Source: Pseudomonas sp. LD120
GTDB taxonomy: Bacteria; Pseudomonadota; Gammaproteobacteria; Pseudomonadales; Pseudomonadaceae
Reading direction: 5' to 3'
Length of the DNA stretch: 64,000 nt
Assembly: GCF_009861525.1 (NCBI RefSeq)
Contig: NZ_WVHL01000005.1
Location: 930,001-994,000, forward strand
Shown here: positions 36,846 through 44,460 of the stretch, piece by piece
Numbering within the stretch: the stretch's first letter is position 1
How the letters are laid out: every line of letters begins with the position of its first letter
Notes under the pieces: model-generated
What the model saw: the letters and a program-made list of their open reading frames with translations, nothing else
What the model was told of the DNA's origin: nothing
The model's database searches: none
Program-made: the position numbers and the translations under genes

Positions 36846-38029
36846 TTGCCCCCCATGATTCGGTTGAGCCAGCCGGCCTTGGGTTTGGCCAGCCCTTCGG
36901 AGCGTCTGGCCAGGCGTTCGCCCAGGGTTGTCAGGCTTTGCGTCAGCGCCTCGCGGGGCGCCAGTTCAAACAGGGTGACGCCTTGGTTCTTGGCGTTCAG
37001 GCGGAGTTCAGGGCTGTAGGCCAGTACCGCGATCACTTCCAGGGCGAAGGTTTTGCCCAAGGTTTCAGCATCTGGCGAGACACCGCGCAGGTAGCGATCC
37101 ACCAGCAGGCGGGCGTGATCAAGCTTCATGCCTTTTTCGCGCCAGTTGTTGAGCAGCTCCAGGTTCCGGCGGCAGTCGAGTACGCTTTGGTCGGTGCGCC
37201 AGATCAGCTTGTCGCAATGGCTGACGAAGGTGCGAAGCGCCTCGCTGTCGGGCTGGCCAACGACGTTCACCACAATGTGCTGGAAGTGTTGACGCAAGGC
37301 GCTGAGCAACATGTACAGCTCCGCCGCGCTGGTGTGCTCCAAAGGTTCGTCGTGACTGGCGTAGGCAAGGATTCGCAAACCGGCTTCGGCGCTGGTGAAA
37401 GCGCTGTCGATCAAGGTCGCGTCCAGGCGCCGCAAGTGCCGCAAGGCATCGCCGAAGTGAAAGGAACTCTCCAGTCCTAACAACGCCAGGCTGTCCCCCC
37501 GGGGCAGGCCGAGGTCCAGCAGCAGGGTTTGTTGACCGCTTTTCTGCACCACCAGCGCCATGTGCTCGGCCAGCAGTGCACCGTCGCCACTACTCTGGGT
37601 GTCATACAGCACGGTCAGGCCGCCCAACTGAGTGGTGGGGGTCGCGGCTGGCAGGCGTTTGCTCAGGCGTCGGACCAACCCCGCGACTTCGCTGGCGCGC
37701 GAGCCATAAGCGACAAAGTCCCGGGCGCCGGCGCGCATGGCGTTGAGCACCAATTGGTTGTCCATGCCATCGCCGAGGGCGACGATCGCCAGCATCGGCT
37801 TGGCTTCCAGAGCGCCCTCGATCAACGCCGCCTGGGCCACGACATGCTCACGGTCGAGGTCGACGAACACTAGATTGGCGCACGTCACGTCCACCAGTGC
37901 CAGCAACTCATCAAGGCTGCCGTCGGCACCCACTACCTGGCCCAGGGGCGCCAGTGCGCCTTGCAGCCACTCAAGGTCGGTGCTGTTACGGGTGATGGCG
38001 AGGAATGTCTGGTTGAGGCTCTGGCTCAT
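36842..38029 (-). CDS. tadZ: TadZ/CpaE-like localisation protein
   Basis: 395 residues. The N-terminal ~125 residues form a receiver-like fold (VFVDLDREHVVAQAAL); the remainder is ParA/MinD-like. The Walker A position reads LYDTQSSGDGALLAEHMA, lacking the lysines of the KGGxGK(S/T) consensus, so ATP binding may be reduced, as in atypical TadZ proteins. TadZ places the Tad complex at the cell pole. It overlaps both neighbours by 4 nt, in the order rcpA-like, tadZ, tadA. Confidence 0.88.
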   Translation of the reverse strand: MSQSLNQTFLAITRNSTDLEWLQGALAPLGQVVGADGSLDELLALVDVTCANLVFVDLDREHVVAQAALIEGALEAKPMLAIVALGDGMDNQLVLNAMRAGARDFVAYGSRASEVAGLVRRLSKRLPAATPTTQLGGLTVLYDTQSSGDGALLAEHMALVVQKSGQQTLLLDLGLPRGDSLALLGLESSFHFGDALRHLRRLDATLIDSAFTSAEAGLRILAYASHDEPLEHTSAAELYMLLSALRQHFQHIVVNVVGQPDSEALRTFVSHCDKLIWRTDQSVLDCRRNLELLNNWREKGMKLDHARLLVDRYLRGVSPDAETLGKTFALEVIAVLAYSPELRLNAKNQGVTLFELAPREALTQSLTTLGERLARRSEGLAKPKAGWLNRIMGGK

Positions 38030-38562
38030 TGCGGTAGCCCACTGCGTTTATCGAAGTTGCCGTTTGCGAGGAAGAACATGCGATAGAAGTTCGGGTCGTC
38101 GTTGCATAAGCGCTCCCCTGGCTGGGCCGGCACTCGGGGGCCGGCGATGGTCACGCCGTTACTGCCCGTGCTGGGCAGCAGCTCTTCGCTGGTGGGCAGG
38201 CGAGAGGATGTCAGGTCGGCGGTGGCCCAGCCCCGGACGAACACCATGCTCTGGCGTGGGGTGCTGGAGCAGGCGCTCCGGACCATCAGGCTGGTGGCAC
38301 CTGGAGCCATGCCGGTGATCAAGAAAGCCTTGTGGCCGTTGCAGTGGACATCGGCGACTTTCGGATCGTCCACCGCCAGGCGAGTGATGGCCACTGCCGA
38401 TTGCAACTCTGGCTGCAGGCCTTCGCCGACCTCCCGTGCTGCCGCTAGTGGTGCCAGGGTCGAACAAACACCTGCGGTGGCGGCAAAGGCCTGGCTCCAG
38501 AGCAACTGGCCCAGGCTCAGGGTCAGCGGTACGGTGAGCTGCGGCATGGAACGACTGCGCAT
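38026..38562 (-). CDS. RcpA-like protein lacking the secretin domain
   Basis: 178 residues from ATG at 38562 with AAGGA 8 nt upstream; ATG at 38571 lacks RBS spacing. A signal peptide (about 1-27, ending SQAFA) precedes a pilus-type N-domain resembling the first part of CpaC/RcpA: AVAITRLAVDDPKVADVHCNGHKAFLITGMAPGATSLMV, then MVFVRG. RcpA proteins are usually above 400 residues because a secretin barrel follows; here the gene ends at LPQ, 4 nt inside tadZ. It occupies the rcpA slot between rcpC and tadZ. It may be a truncated rcpA or a separate N-domain protein working with a secretin elsewhere. Confidence 0.75.
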   Translation of the reverse strand: MRSRSMPQLTVPLTLSLGQLLWSQAFAATAGVCSTLAPLAAAREVGEGLQPELQSAVAITRLAVDDPKVADVHCNGHKAFLITGMAPGATSLMVRSACSSTPRQSMVFVRGWATADLTSSRLPTSEELLPSTGSNGVTIAGPRVPAQPGERLCNDDPNFYRMFFLANGNFDKRSGLPQ

Positions 38563-38581
38563 GTAGTGCATCCTTGCTTAA

Positions 38582-39514
38582 TCAGGGCGTTTGTTGGGTG
38601 ACTTGGTTACCGCGAATGACTTCCACCGCTGATCGAGGTGCGCCACCACGGGCGAGCGGAGGGCGGGGGGCGTTACCGAGCGCCAGTTGTGTGAATTGGA
38701 AGAGGTTGCTGTTGGCCGTATCGACAGGGGCCAGAGCCTCGTCATTGCGGGCCCAGTAATGGGCCAGGCGCTGCTCTTCGCTGCTGCGCACCGCCAGGCG
38801 CAGCACGCCGACCTGGGTGGCAAGCATCAGCCGGCTCAAGAGCTGTTCGGGCACCGCCAAGACCACGGTGCGGGCGGCAATCCGGCGCTGATCCTGCTTG
38901 AGCTTTTCGGCGGCGCTCAGGGGGGGCGAGGCGGGTTGTCCATCGTTGGTCAGTCCCAGTTGCTCGCCCACCGCCAACACGCGGATGGCGGGCACGGCGA
39001 CCTGCGCCGATTGCTGCGGATTGCTGGTGTCTTGGCGCAGGAACAACAACACATCAACGTAGTCGCCCGGGCTCAGTTGTCCGGCCGCGCCGATCACTTC
39101 GTCAACCGCGACGGCCAAGGCCCGCTCATCGCTGTGGATCATCCGCGCCAGCGCCCCGCCGGTGTCGAAGCTTTGTTCGTTGAGCCAGGTGCCGGCGCTC
39201 AGTTGCCGCCAGGGCGTGCGGCCCACGGCTTGAGTGATGTCGCTGAGGCTGCCGGCTGGCGCCGTGCGCAGTTTTTCCAGTGCCAGATCCGCAGCAGTGA
39301 GAGGAGTGAAGGGGGGGACGTCGCGAACCAGAACCACCACGGGCTGGCGGGTCTGGTCTTCGACATCAGTAGTGGTTTTTTCAACGAGGCTTTGCACCAC
39401 CGGAGTCGGTGGTGTGGGCTCAGGGGGACGGCTGAGCACCAGGCCCCAGTAGCCGAAAAACACCGCACCCACCAGAAGCACTCCGGCCAAACCCATAGTG
39501 ACGCGACTGTTCAT
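38582..39514 (-). CDS. rcpC: RcpC/CpaB, SAF-domain outer-membrane pilus protein
   Basis: 310 residues. One N-terminal helix (about 7-25) is followed by a SAF-like domain: VVVLVRDVPPFTPLTAADLALEKL, then GRTPWRQLSAGTWLNEQSF and RALAVAVDEVIGAAGQLSPGDYVDVLLFL, which match CpaB/RcpC. In the Tad machine RcpC helps stabilise the secretin RcpA. It is the first gene of the minus-strand tad run and is divergent from flp. A low-charge C-terminal tail ends QVTQQTP. Confidence 0.9.
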   Translation of the reverse strand: MNSRVTMGLAGVLLVGAVFFGYWGLVLSRPPEPTPPTPVVQSLVEKTTTDVEDQTRQPVVVLVRDVPPFTPLTAADLALEKLRTAPAGSLSDITQAVGRTPWRQLSAGTWLNEQSFDTGGALARMIHSDERALAVAVDEVIGAAGQLSPGDYVDVLLFLRQDTSNPQQSAQVAVPAIRVLAVGEQLGLTNDGQPASPPLSAAEKLKQDQRRIAARTVVLAVPEQLLSRLMLATQVGVLRLAVRSSEEQRLAHYWARNDEALAPVDTANSNLFQFTQLALGNAPRPPLARGGAPRSAVEVIRGNQVTQQTP

Positions 39515-39845
39515 GAAGGCTCTCCCTTTCCTGCTGCACTACCAACCAGCCCGGGCTTCCAAACGAGTTAATTTCGCAATCAGGCAGCTATGAACAAGTA
39601 ACTATTTCGCTATTTGAAGGTAGTAGAGCTAGGACGAAATGCCATTAACTCGTCAAAAAAGCTCACAAGGGGAGGGACGTCCCTGTGGCAAAAGGATTTT
39701 TGGCGCCATTCCTCCAATTAATACTTATGGATTAATCAGTTCTTACAGTTGCTGGGCTGGGCTTTGTTGACAATGCTCAGATGGCACTGTGGAACTTCGC
39801 CCAGTGCTGATCCAGCGGCGCCTTGCGGCGCAAAGGAGAGCGAGG
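39515..39845. promoter_or_regulatory. Divergent rcpC / flp promoter region with an inverted repeat
   Basis: No gene is seen in this 331-bp gap. ACGAGTTAAT (39563-39572) is the exact reverse complement of ATTAACTCGT (39644-39653), and TTTCG/CGAAA elements lie beside both arms. The spacing and location suggest paired regulator sites for the divergent tad transcripts, with PprB the obvious candidate. Confidence 0.6.
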
Positions 39846-40052
39846 ATGATCCTTCAATATTTGTTGCTCAGGGCGCGCCTGTTTTTTGACCGTACCGAGG
39901 GTGCTTCGGCCATTGAGTACGCGATTGTCGTGGCGATGGTGGCAGTGGTGGTCGTAGCGTTCGTTACCCCTTTGGGTGATCGCGTCCTGGCCATCTTCAA
40001 CAATATTCTGACCGGCCTTGGAGGAACCACTGTCACTCGCCCAACGCCTTGA
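39846..40052 (+). CDS. flp: Flp-type prepilin
   Basis: 68 residues from ATG at 39846, with AAAGGAGAG upstream. The leader MILQYLLLRARLFFDRTEG ends at the glycine of the G/ASAIEY processing site (Glu at +5, Tyr at +6), followed by the hydrophobic helix AIVVAMVAVVVVAFV. This is the Flp major pilin, cut by FppA and assembled by TadA-TadB-TadC. It is alone on the plus strand, divergent from rcpC. Confidence 0.95.
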   Translation: MILQYLLLRARLFFDRTEGASAIEYAIVVAMVAVVVVAFVTPLGDRVLAIFNNILTGLGGTTVTRPTP

Positions 40053-40222
40053 GCCGGGTACTTGCGTCGCTGAATAACTACGGGTGCAACACGCTGCCGG
40101 GCTTTGGCGAAGGCCTTTGGTTCTCTTGAATCGAAGGCCTGTGGGCGGTTGCGCCACGCATGGTCTGCTGTTTGACGGTTGTGCTTAATCGCAAGCGCGA
40201 TCTTCACTCCAGGGTATTGGTC

Positions 40223-40636
40223 ATGTCCTCCCCTCAACCTGTGCGGCAGCAGCTTCTTCTGGTCGATGATGAAGAGGACGCGTTGCTGGAACTCGCCGAG
40301 CTACTCGAAGGCGAGGGCTTCTGTTGCTTCACCGCGCTCTCGGTGAAGCTTGCTCTGGCACACCTCACTGAACATCCCGACATTGCGCTGGTCATCACCG
40401 ACCTGCGCATGCCGGAGGAGAGCGGCCTGTCGCTGATCAAGCATCTGCGCGAGCATACTTCGCGTCAGCATTTGCCGGTGATCGTCATGTCCGGTCACGC
40501 CGACATGGACGATGTCAGCGACCTGCTGCGCCTGCAGGTGTTGGATCTGTTTCGCAAACCGATCTATCACGTTCGCCTGCTCGATACCCTCAACAAGCTG
40601 TTTCCCCAACCGTGGTTGCATGCGGTCGGCCCCTGA
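40223..40636 (+). CDS. Stand-alone receiver-domain protein
   Basis: 137 residues, all receiver domain: LLLVDDEEDALLEL, phospho-acceptor in ALVITDLRMPEESGL, VIVMSGHADMDDVSDL and a switch lysine in LFRKPIYHVRLL. No output domain follows. The N-terminus resembles the PprB receiver, as the signature lines and the KPI loop show. Start chosen at MSSPQPVRQQ; the RBS is weak. It follows flp by 170 bp and may be part of its transcript. A role as a phosphate sink or partner for PprA is possible but unproven. Confidence 0.8.
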   Translation: MSSPQPVRQQLLLVDDEEDALLELAELLEGEGFCCFTALSVKLALAHLTEHPDIALVITDLRMPEESGLSLIKHLREHTSRQHLPVIVMSGHADMDDVSDLLRLQVLDLFRKPIYHVRLLDTLNKLFPQPWLHAVGP

Positions 40637-40709
40637 CCCCGAGGGCGGACCGACAACCTGCCGCCCCTGAACAAGACTCGCTGTGGGACGAGTCGCGTCA
40701 TGTCTGCGT

Positions 40710-42386
40710 TCACAGTTGATAGCTGAAGCTCAGGGAATAGCGTGGCCGCCGGTTGTAGGTGTCCAGGGCGTTGTCGGACATTGGCTTGGCGGCCTCCAGG
40801 GCGATGTTGTAGTGCTTGGTATCGCCAAAGCGCAGGCCGACGGCAGCCGATGAGAGATTGCTGCCCTTAACCGGTAACTGGTTGAACCAGGTCTTCGAAC
40901 GGTCCAGTACCACGTAGGGTTGCAATACCCTGACCCACGGACCTTCGCGATTGAAGCTGTAGTTCAGTTCATAAGCCACGCCCCACCCCTTGTCGCCGGT
41001 GGCCTGGTCATCGGGGTAGCCGCGGGCGAAGTTCTGTCCACCGAAGCTTGCCCGTTCGCTGTCGGGCAGGTTGTCCTGGCTCCAATACAGAGCCCCGGAG
41101 AGCACCCCCTGCCAGTGGTCGAAGAACGCATTGCTTTGTACACCAGCCAGACGCAGACGCAAGAAGTCCAGATCATAGAGTTCGTTGTTGGTCTTGGCCC
41201 CCATGCTGTCCAGGCCGCGGTACAGGCCGGCGCTGAGAATCCGCAGTTGGCGCGTGTCGGATTTGCTCCAGTCGCCTTCCAGGGCCAGGGCACGAATGTC
41301 GGTTTTTTCTTCCAGAGTCAATGGACTGTTGACGACCTGGTAGCGGGTCGTGTCGTTCACCGCATACAGGCGTGTGCCGGCGGTGAGCATTTCATTGGCC
41401 GAGGCGATGAAGGGATGGCTGACACCAATGGAAAAACGGTCGTTCTCGCGATGGGGTTCCAGTTCGACGCCGTTATTGAGTTGCACGTTGCTGTGTGGAT
41501 CGCTGCGATACCGCGCGCCATAAAGGCTCAGGCGGGTTCCTTCCGAGCCGAGTAGCTGGCTGTAGTCCAGGCGGTAGTAGTGTTCCTTGTCTTTGCCGGG
41601 TGGGAACAGGCCGCTGAGACTGAGTTGTTCGCCCCACGCGGTTTGCGAGTTGCTGGTGATGCCCAGCAGGGCTTGCAGGCCGTTGCGATTGTCTTCGGTG
41701 CTGTTGAGGGTGGTGGAAATGGCCTTGCGGCTGGCCACGGCCACCAGTCGGGTTGCGCCGTCAGTAGTGCCCGGCGGCGGTACTACAGCCTGCAGTGTCA
41801 CCCCGGGCACTCGGCTCATCAGCGTGGTATAGCGCTCGAAGGTCTTGCGGGTCAGTGGCCGTTCGGCTTTTAGCTTGTTCACCAGTGTGTCCAGGTAGGC
41901 CGACACCGGACCAATATCGCCCTGCAGTTGGTAGTCCTTGATATAGCCTTCCACCAGCACTACCCGCAGGGTGCCCTGGTCGAACGCTTGTTGTGGCATG
42001 AAGGCGTAAGACAGCAGGTAGCCGTCTTTCTGATATCGCCGGGTGATGTCGCGGGTGGCCTCGATCAATTGCCCGAGGCTGGTTTCATGACCCATCAGCG
42101 GCTGGTAGATCGCCGCCAGTTCTTGCAGTGGATAGACGCTACCGCCTTCGATCTGCACCTGGCGCAGCGTTACTTTGGTCCCCATCATCAGTGGTTCTTG
42201 GCCTTGCGGTGCGCTGGGTTGTTTGGGCAATTGCAAGGTTGGTGCGGGCGGCCGGTAGGCGTCTAGCGGGAGGTTGGGGGTTGGCAGGTTGCTGATGCTG
42301 TCGTTGCTATTGAGAAAGCGGGGAAGGGAGTCTGCATAAGCCCAGCTACAGCATGAAATCAACAATAAACTGGTCAATCTGCGCAT
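40710..42386 (-). CDS. TpsB transporter of two-partner secretion (ShlB/FhaC/HecB type)
   Basis: 558 residues from ATG at 42386 with GGAG 6 nt upstream. A signal peptide ends near SWAYA. A POTRA_2 domain follows (about 75-150) with VTLRQVQIEGGSVYPLQELAAIYQPL and GYLLSYAFMPQQAFDQGTLRVVLVEG, a second POTRA (about 150-220), then a beta-barrel with the family FARGYPDDQ loop, ending SFSYQL with a terminal hydrophobic residue. Such pores export large beta-helical passengers. No TpsA-type gene is beside it; the preceding gene on the same strand encodes a repetitive lipoprotein. Confidence 0.9.
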   Translation of the reverse strand: MRRLTSLLLISCCSWAYADSLPRFLNSNDSISNLPTPNLPLDAYRPPAPTLQLPKQPSAPQGQEPLMMGTKVTLRQVQIEGGSVYPLQELAAIYQPLMGHETSLGQLIEATRDITRRYQKDGYLLSYAFMPQQAFDQGTLRVVLVEGYIKDYQLQGDIGPVSAYLDTLVNKLKAERPLTRKTFERYTTLMSRVPGVTLQAVVPPPGTTDGATRLVAVASRKAISTTLNSTEDNRNGLQALLGITSNSQTAWGEQLSLSGLFPPGKDKEHYYRLDYSQLLGSEGTRLSLYGARYRSDPHSNVQLNNGVELEPHRENDRFSIGVSHPFIASANEMLTAGTRLYAVNDTTRYQVVNSPLTLEEKTDIRALALEGDWSKSDTRQLRILSAGLYRGLDSMGAKTNNELYDLDFLRLRLAGVQSNAFFDHWQGVLSGALYWSQDNLPDSERASFGGQNFARGYPDDQATGDKGWGVAYELNYSFNREGPWVRVLQPYVVLDRSKTWFNQLPVKGSNLSSAAVGLRFGDTKHYNIALEAAKPMSDNALDTYNRRPRYSLSFSYQL

Positions 42387-42488
42387 AGGACACTCCATGT
42401 TCAAACTGCGGTGGTACTTAACATCCTCATGCCAAGCGCTATTCAGGGTCAGGGCCTTGATCAGGCGTTTGACGGTCATGTTCTGAAT

Positions 42489-42523
42489 AAAAAAAGGCGA
42501 GAGATTGATCAGGATCTCTCGCC
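42489..42523 (-). terminator. Rho-independent terminator after the repetitive lipoprotein gene
   Basis: On the minus strand GGCGAGAGAT pairs perfectly with ATCTCTCGCC (10 bp, 8-nt loop) and is followed by seven T. It lies between the lipoprotein stop and the tpsB start, so tpsB would get reduced transcription unless it has its own promoter. Confidence 0.85.
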
Positions 42524-42576
42524 CTCAACCAAGCGTAGGCGCTGTAGGTGAGGCCGTCGAATCGGCCAGGTGCAAT

Positions 42577-44040
42577 TTAATTTTGGTTGCCGCCCAGGGC
42601 GCCGGTCAGACCACCCAGTACGCCACCCAGGCCGCCATTGAGGCCCGCATTGGCGCTGCCACTTGCGCTGGTACTGGCGTTTGCGCCCACATTAAGACCG
42701 CCAAGCAGGCCGCCGCTAGGAGCTGTGCCGCCTGCCTGGCCGCCAAGCGACGCCACAGTCCCGCCCACGGCGTTCAGGGTTCCACCCAATGCACCGCCGA
42801 CCTGATTGCCGCCGGTGCTGCCGGCGATGGTGTTGCCGGTGTTACTCACGGCGCCGCCGACCTGGCCCAGAAGTCCGCCGACCTGGCCGCCAAGGCCACT
42901 GGCTGTGCCCACTTGTTGGGTCAGACCACTGACCGAACTGGTAATGGGGTTCAACGCCGAGCCCAGGTTCACACCAACACTGGCCAGAGGCGCACTGACC
43001 ACCAGGTTGGGGGTGCCGCTGCCGCCTAAGGCTCCACCTACCGAAGCGACCAGGCCGCCGACCGCGCCACCCGTGGCGCCGCCGGCACTGACGGTGCCAT
43101 TGGTGCTGCCGGTGCTCAAACCGTTGCTCAGGTTAGCCACCGCGCCGCCCACGGTTTCCAGCAGGCCGCCAGCACCACTGCCATTTCCGGAACCGCTTAC
43201 GTAGCCTCCAGCGCCTCCCACCGCGCCGCTGGCGTTGCTCAAGGTATTGCCCAGCAGGTCGGTGACTGGGTTGCCGTTGCCGGCATCACTGATGTTTTCG
43301 CCGGTACCGTCAACGGCATCGGCGGCGTCGTTGAGCAGGTCTTTGACTGGCCCGCCGAAGCCGGTAGCTGTGCCGGTCTGGTCGGTCAAGCCTTCAGCCA
43401 TGCTGACTACAGGGACCAGTACCTGCTCACCCACGCCGTCGGTTAGTGTGCCCACAGGGCCGCTGCTGGTGACGGTACTCAGAGTATTGCCCAGCATGGT
43501 CACTCGGGTGCCTACGCTACCCACTACCGGCGCCACTCGGGTGACCACGCCTCCCACCACCGGAATACTCTGGGTGGTGGCGGCCAGTTGGCTGCTCAGG
43601 TCGGTGACTCCGGCGCCTGCATCGCCCACTACATTGCCGATAGTGGCGGTGGTCTTGCTCAGGGCTTGAGGGTCGGTGCCCAGACTGCCGAGGCCGTTGG
43701 TCAGGCCATCGCCCAAGGTGTTTAAGACATTGCCGGTGGTGTTGACGGCGCTTCTGGTCAGGCTGCCGACGACGGGTACCGCTTCCAGAGAGTCGCCCAG
43801 GTTGCTGACGCTATCGCCGATACCGCTTACGGTCGTGCCCAAGTCAGACACTACGTCGGCGGTGACCAGCGTCTTGGCAGTAGTCCCTCCGGTGCCATCG
43901 GTGCCGCCACTGCTACTGTCCGTAGATGAACTGCTACCGCCGCTCTTGTGACCGCCGCCACCGCCGCTGCAGCCTGCCAGGCTGAGGGTCAGGATCATGG
44001 TGATGGCCGTTATTGCTTTCCATCCAAATCGAGTATTCAT
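42577..44040 (-). CDS. Gly/Val-rich repetitive lipoprotein
   Basis: 487 residues from ATG at 44040 with AAAGGAC upstream. The lipoprotein signal ends in LSLAGC (Cys at about 24) and is followed by a Gly/Ser linker. The body is built of loose repeats of the type VGxLLGxVGGAVSNTGNTI, GLGGxVGGL and NVxxxxGxGV with almost no charged residues and only the lipobox cysteine. NCBI-style names for such proteins include collagen-like triple-helix repeat, but the spacing is not strict GxY. It may be a surface or matrix protein. Its only neighbour of note is the TpsB pore gene downstream. Confidence 0.75.
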   Translation of the reverse strand: MNTRFGWKAITAITMILTLSLAGCSGGGGGHKSGGSSSSTDSSSGGTDGTGGTTAKTLVTADVVSDLGTTVSGIGDSVSNLGDSLEAVPVVGSLTRSAVNTTGNVLNTLGDGLTNGLGSLGTDPQALSKTTATIGNVVGDAGAGVTDLSSQLAATTQSIPVVGGVVTRVAPVVGSVGTRVTMLGNTLSTVTSSGPVGTLTDGVGEQVLVPVVSMAEGLTDQTGTATGFGGPVKDLLNDAADAVDGTGENISDAGNGNPVTDLLGNTLSNASGAVGGAGGYVSGSGNGSGAGGLLETVGGAVANLSNGLSTGSTNGTVSAGGATGGAVGGLVASVGGALGGSGTPNLVVSAPLASVGVNLGSALNPITSSVSGLTQQVGTASGLGGQVGGLLGQVGGAVSNTGNTIAGSTGGNQVGGALGGTLNAVGGTVASLGGQAGGTAPSGGLLGGLNVGANASTSASGSANAGLNGGLGGVLGGLTGALGGNQN

Positions 44041-44460
44041 GAGAGTCGTCCTTTGCACCTGTTACAACGTTCGTTGTTCTTGATGGCTCTCCAGTTCTCG
44101 TGCTGGAGATGTCGTCCGTTGTCTACATGAAAGGCTTGGGGAGGCTGTTGAACAATTATGAGATTGGTATTAATGAATTATTTTTTCGGGTGGATTTTCT
44201 TAGAAGGGAATAGCCGGAAAGTAGTATTAAACTTTCCGCTTTTTAAAAAAGTAAATTAAAAACAATGGTTTGTATTTTTGTTTGGGGTGGTGATTTTTCG
44301 AGTTTTTAACTAATTGTGTATATACAATTAATAAGCTTTCTTGGTTGCTGGTTGTTTCTTTGTGACTTCAGAAGTCGGTTGATGGACGTAAAACATCTCG
44401 CGCAACAGCTAAGGCTCATGGCGCAAGTTGAGTGATGTTGCAACTTGGGCGCAGGGCGCC
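44041..44460. promoter_or_regulatory. AT-rich region upstream of the lipoprotein gene
   Basis: No gene is seen. From about 44150 to 44345 the base composition is strongly AT-rich compared with the GC-rich surroundings, with runs of T and A and tracts such as TGTGTATATACAATTAA. CGGAAAGT (44215-44222) and ACTTTCCG (44231-44238) form an 8-bp hairpin followed by TTTTTAAAAAA. The region is a candidate for binding by MvaT/H-NS-like proteins and likely holds the promoter of the lipoprotein gene. Confidence 0.6.
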
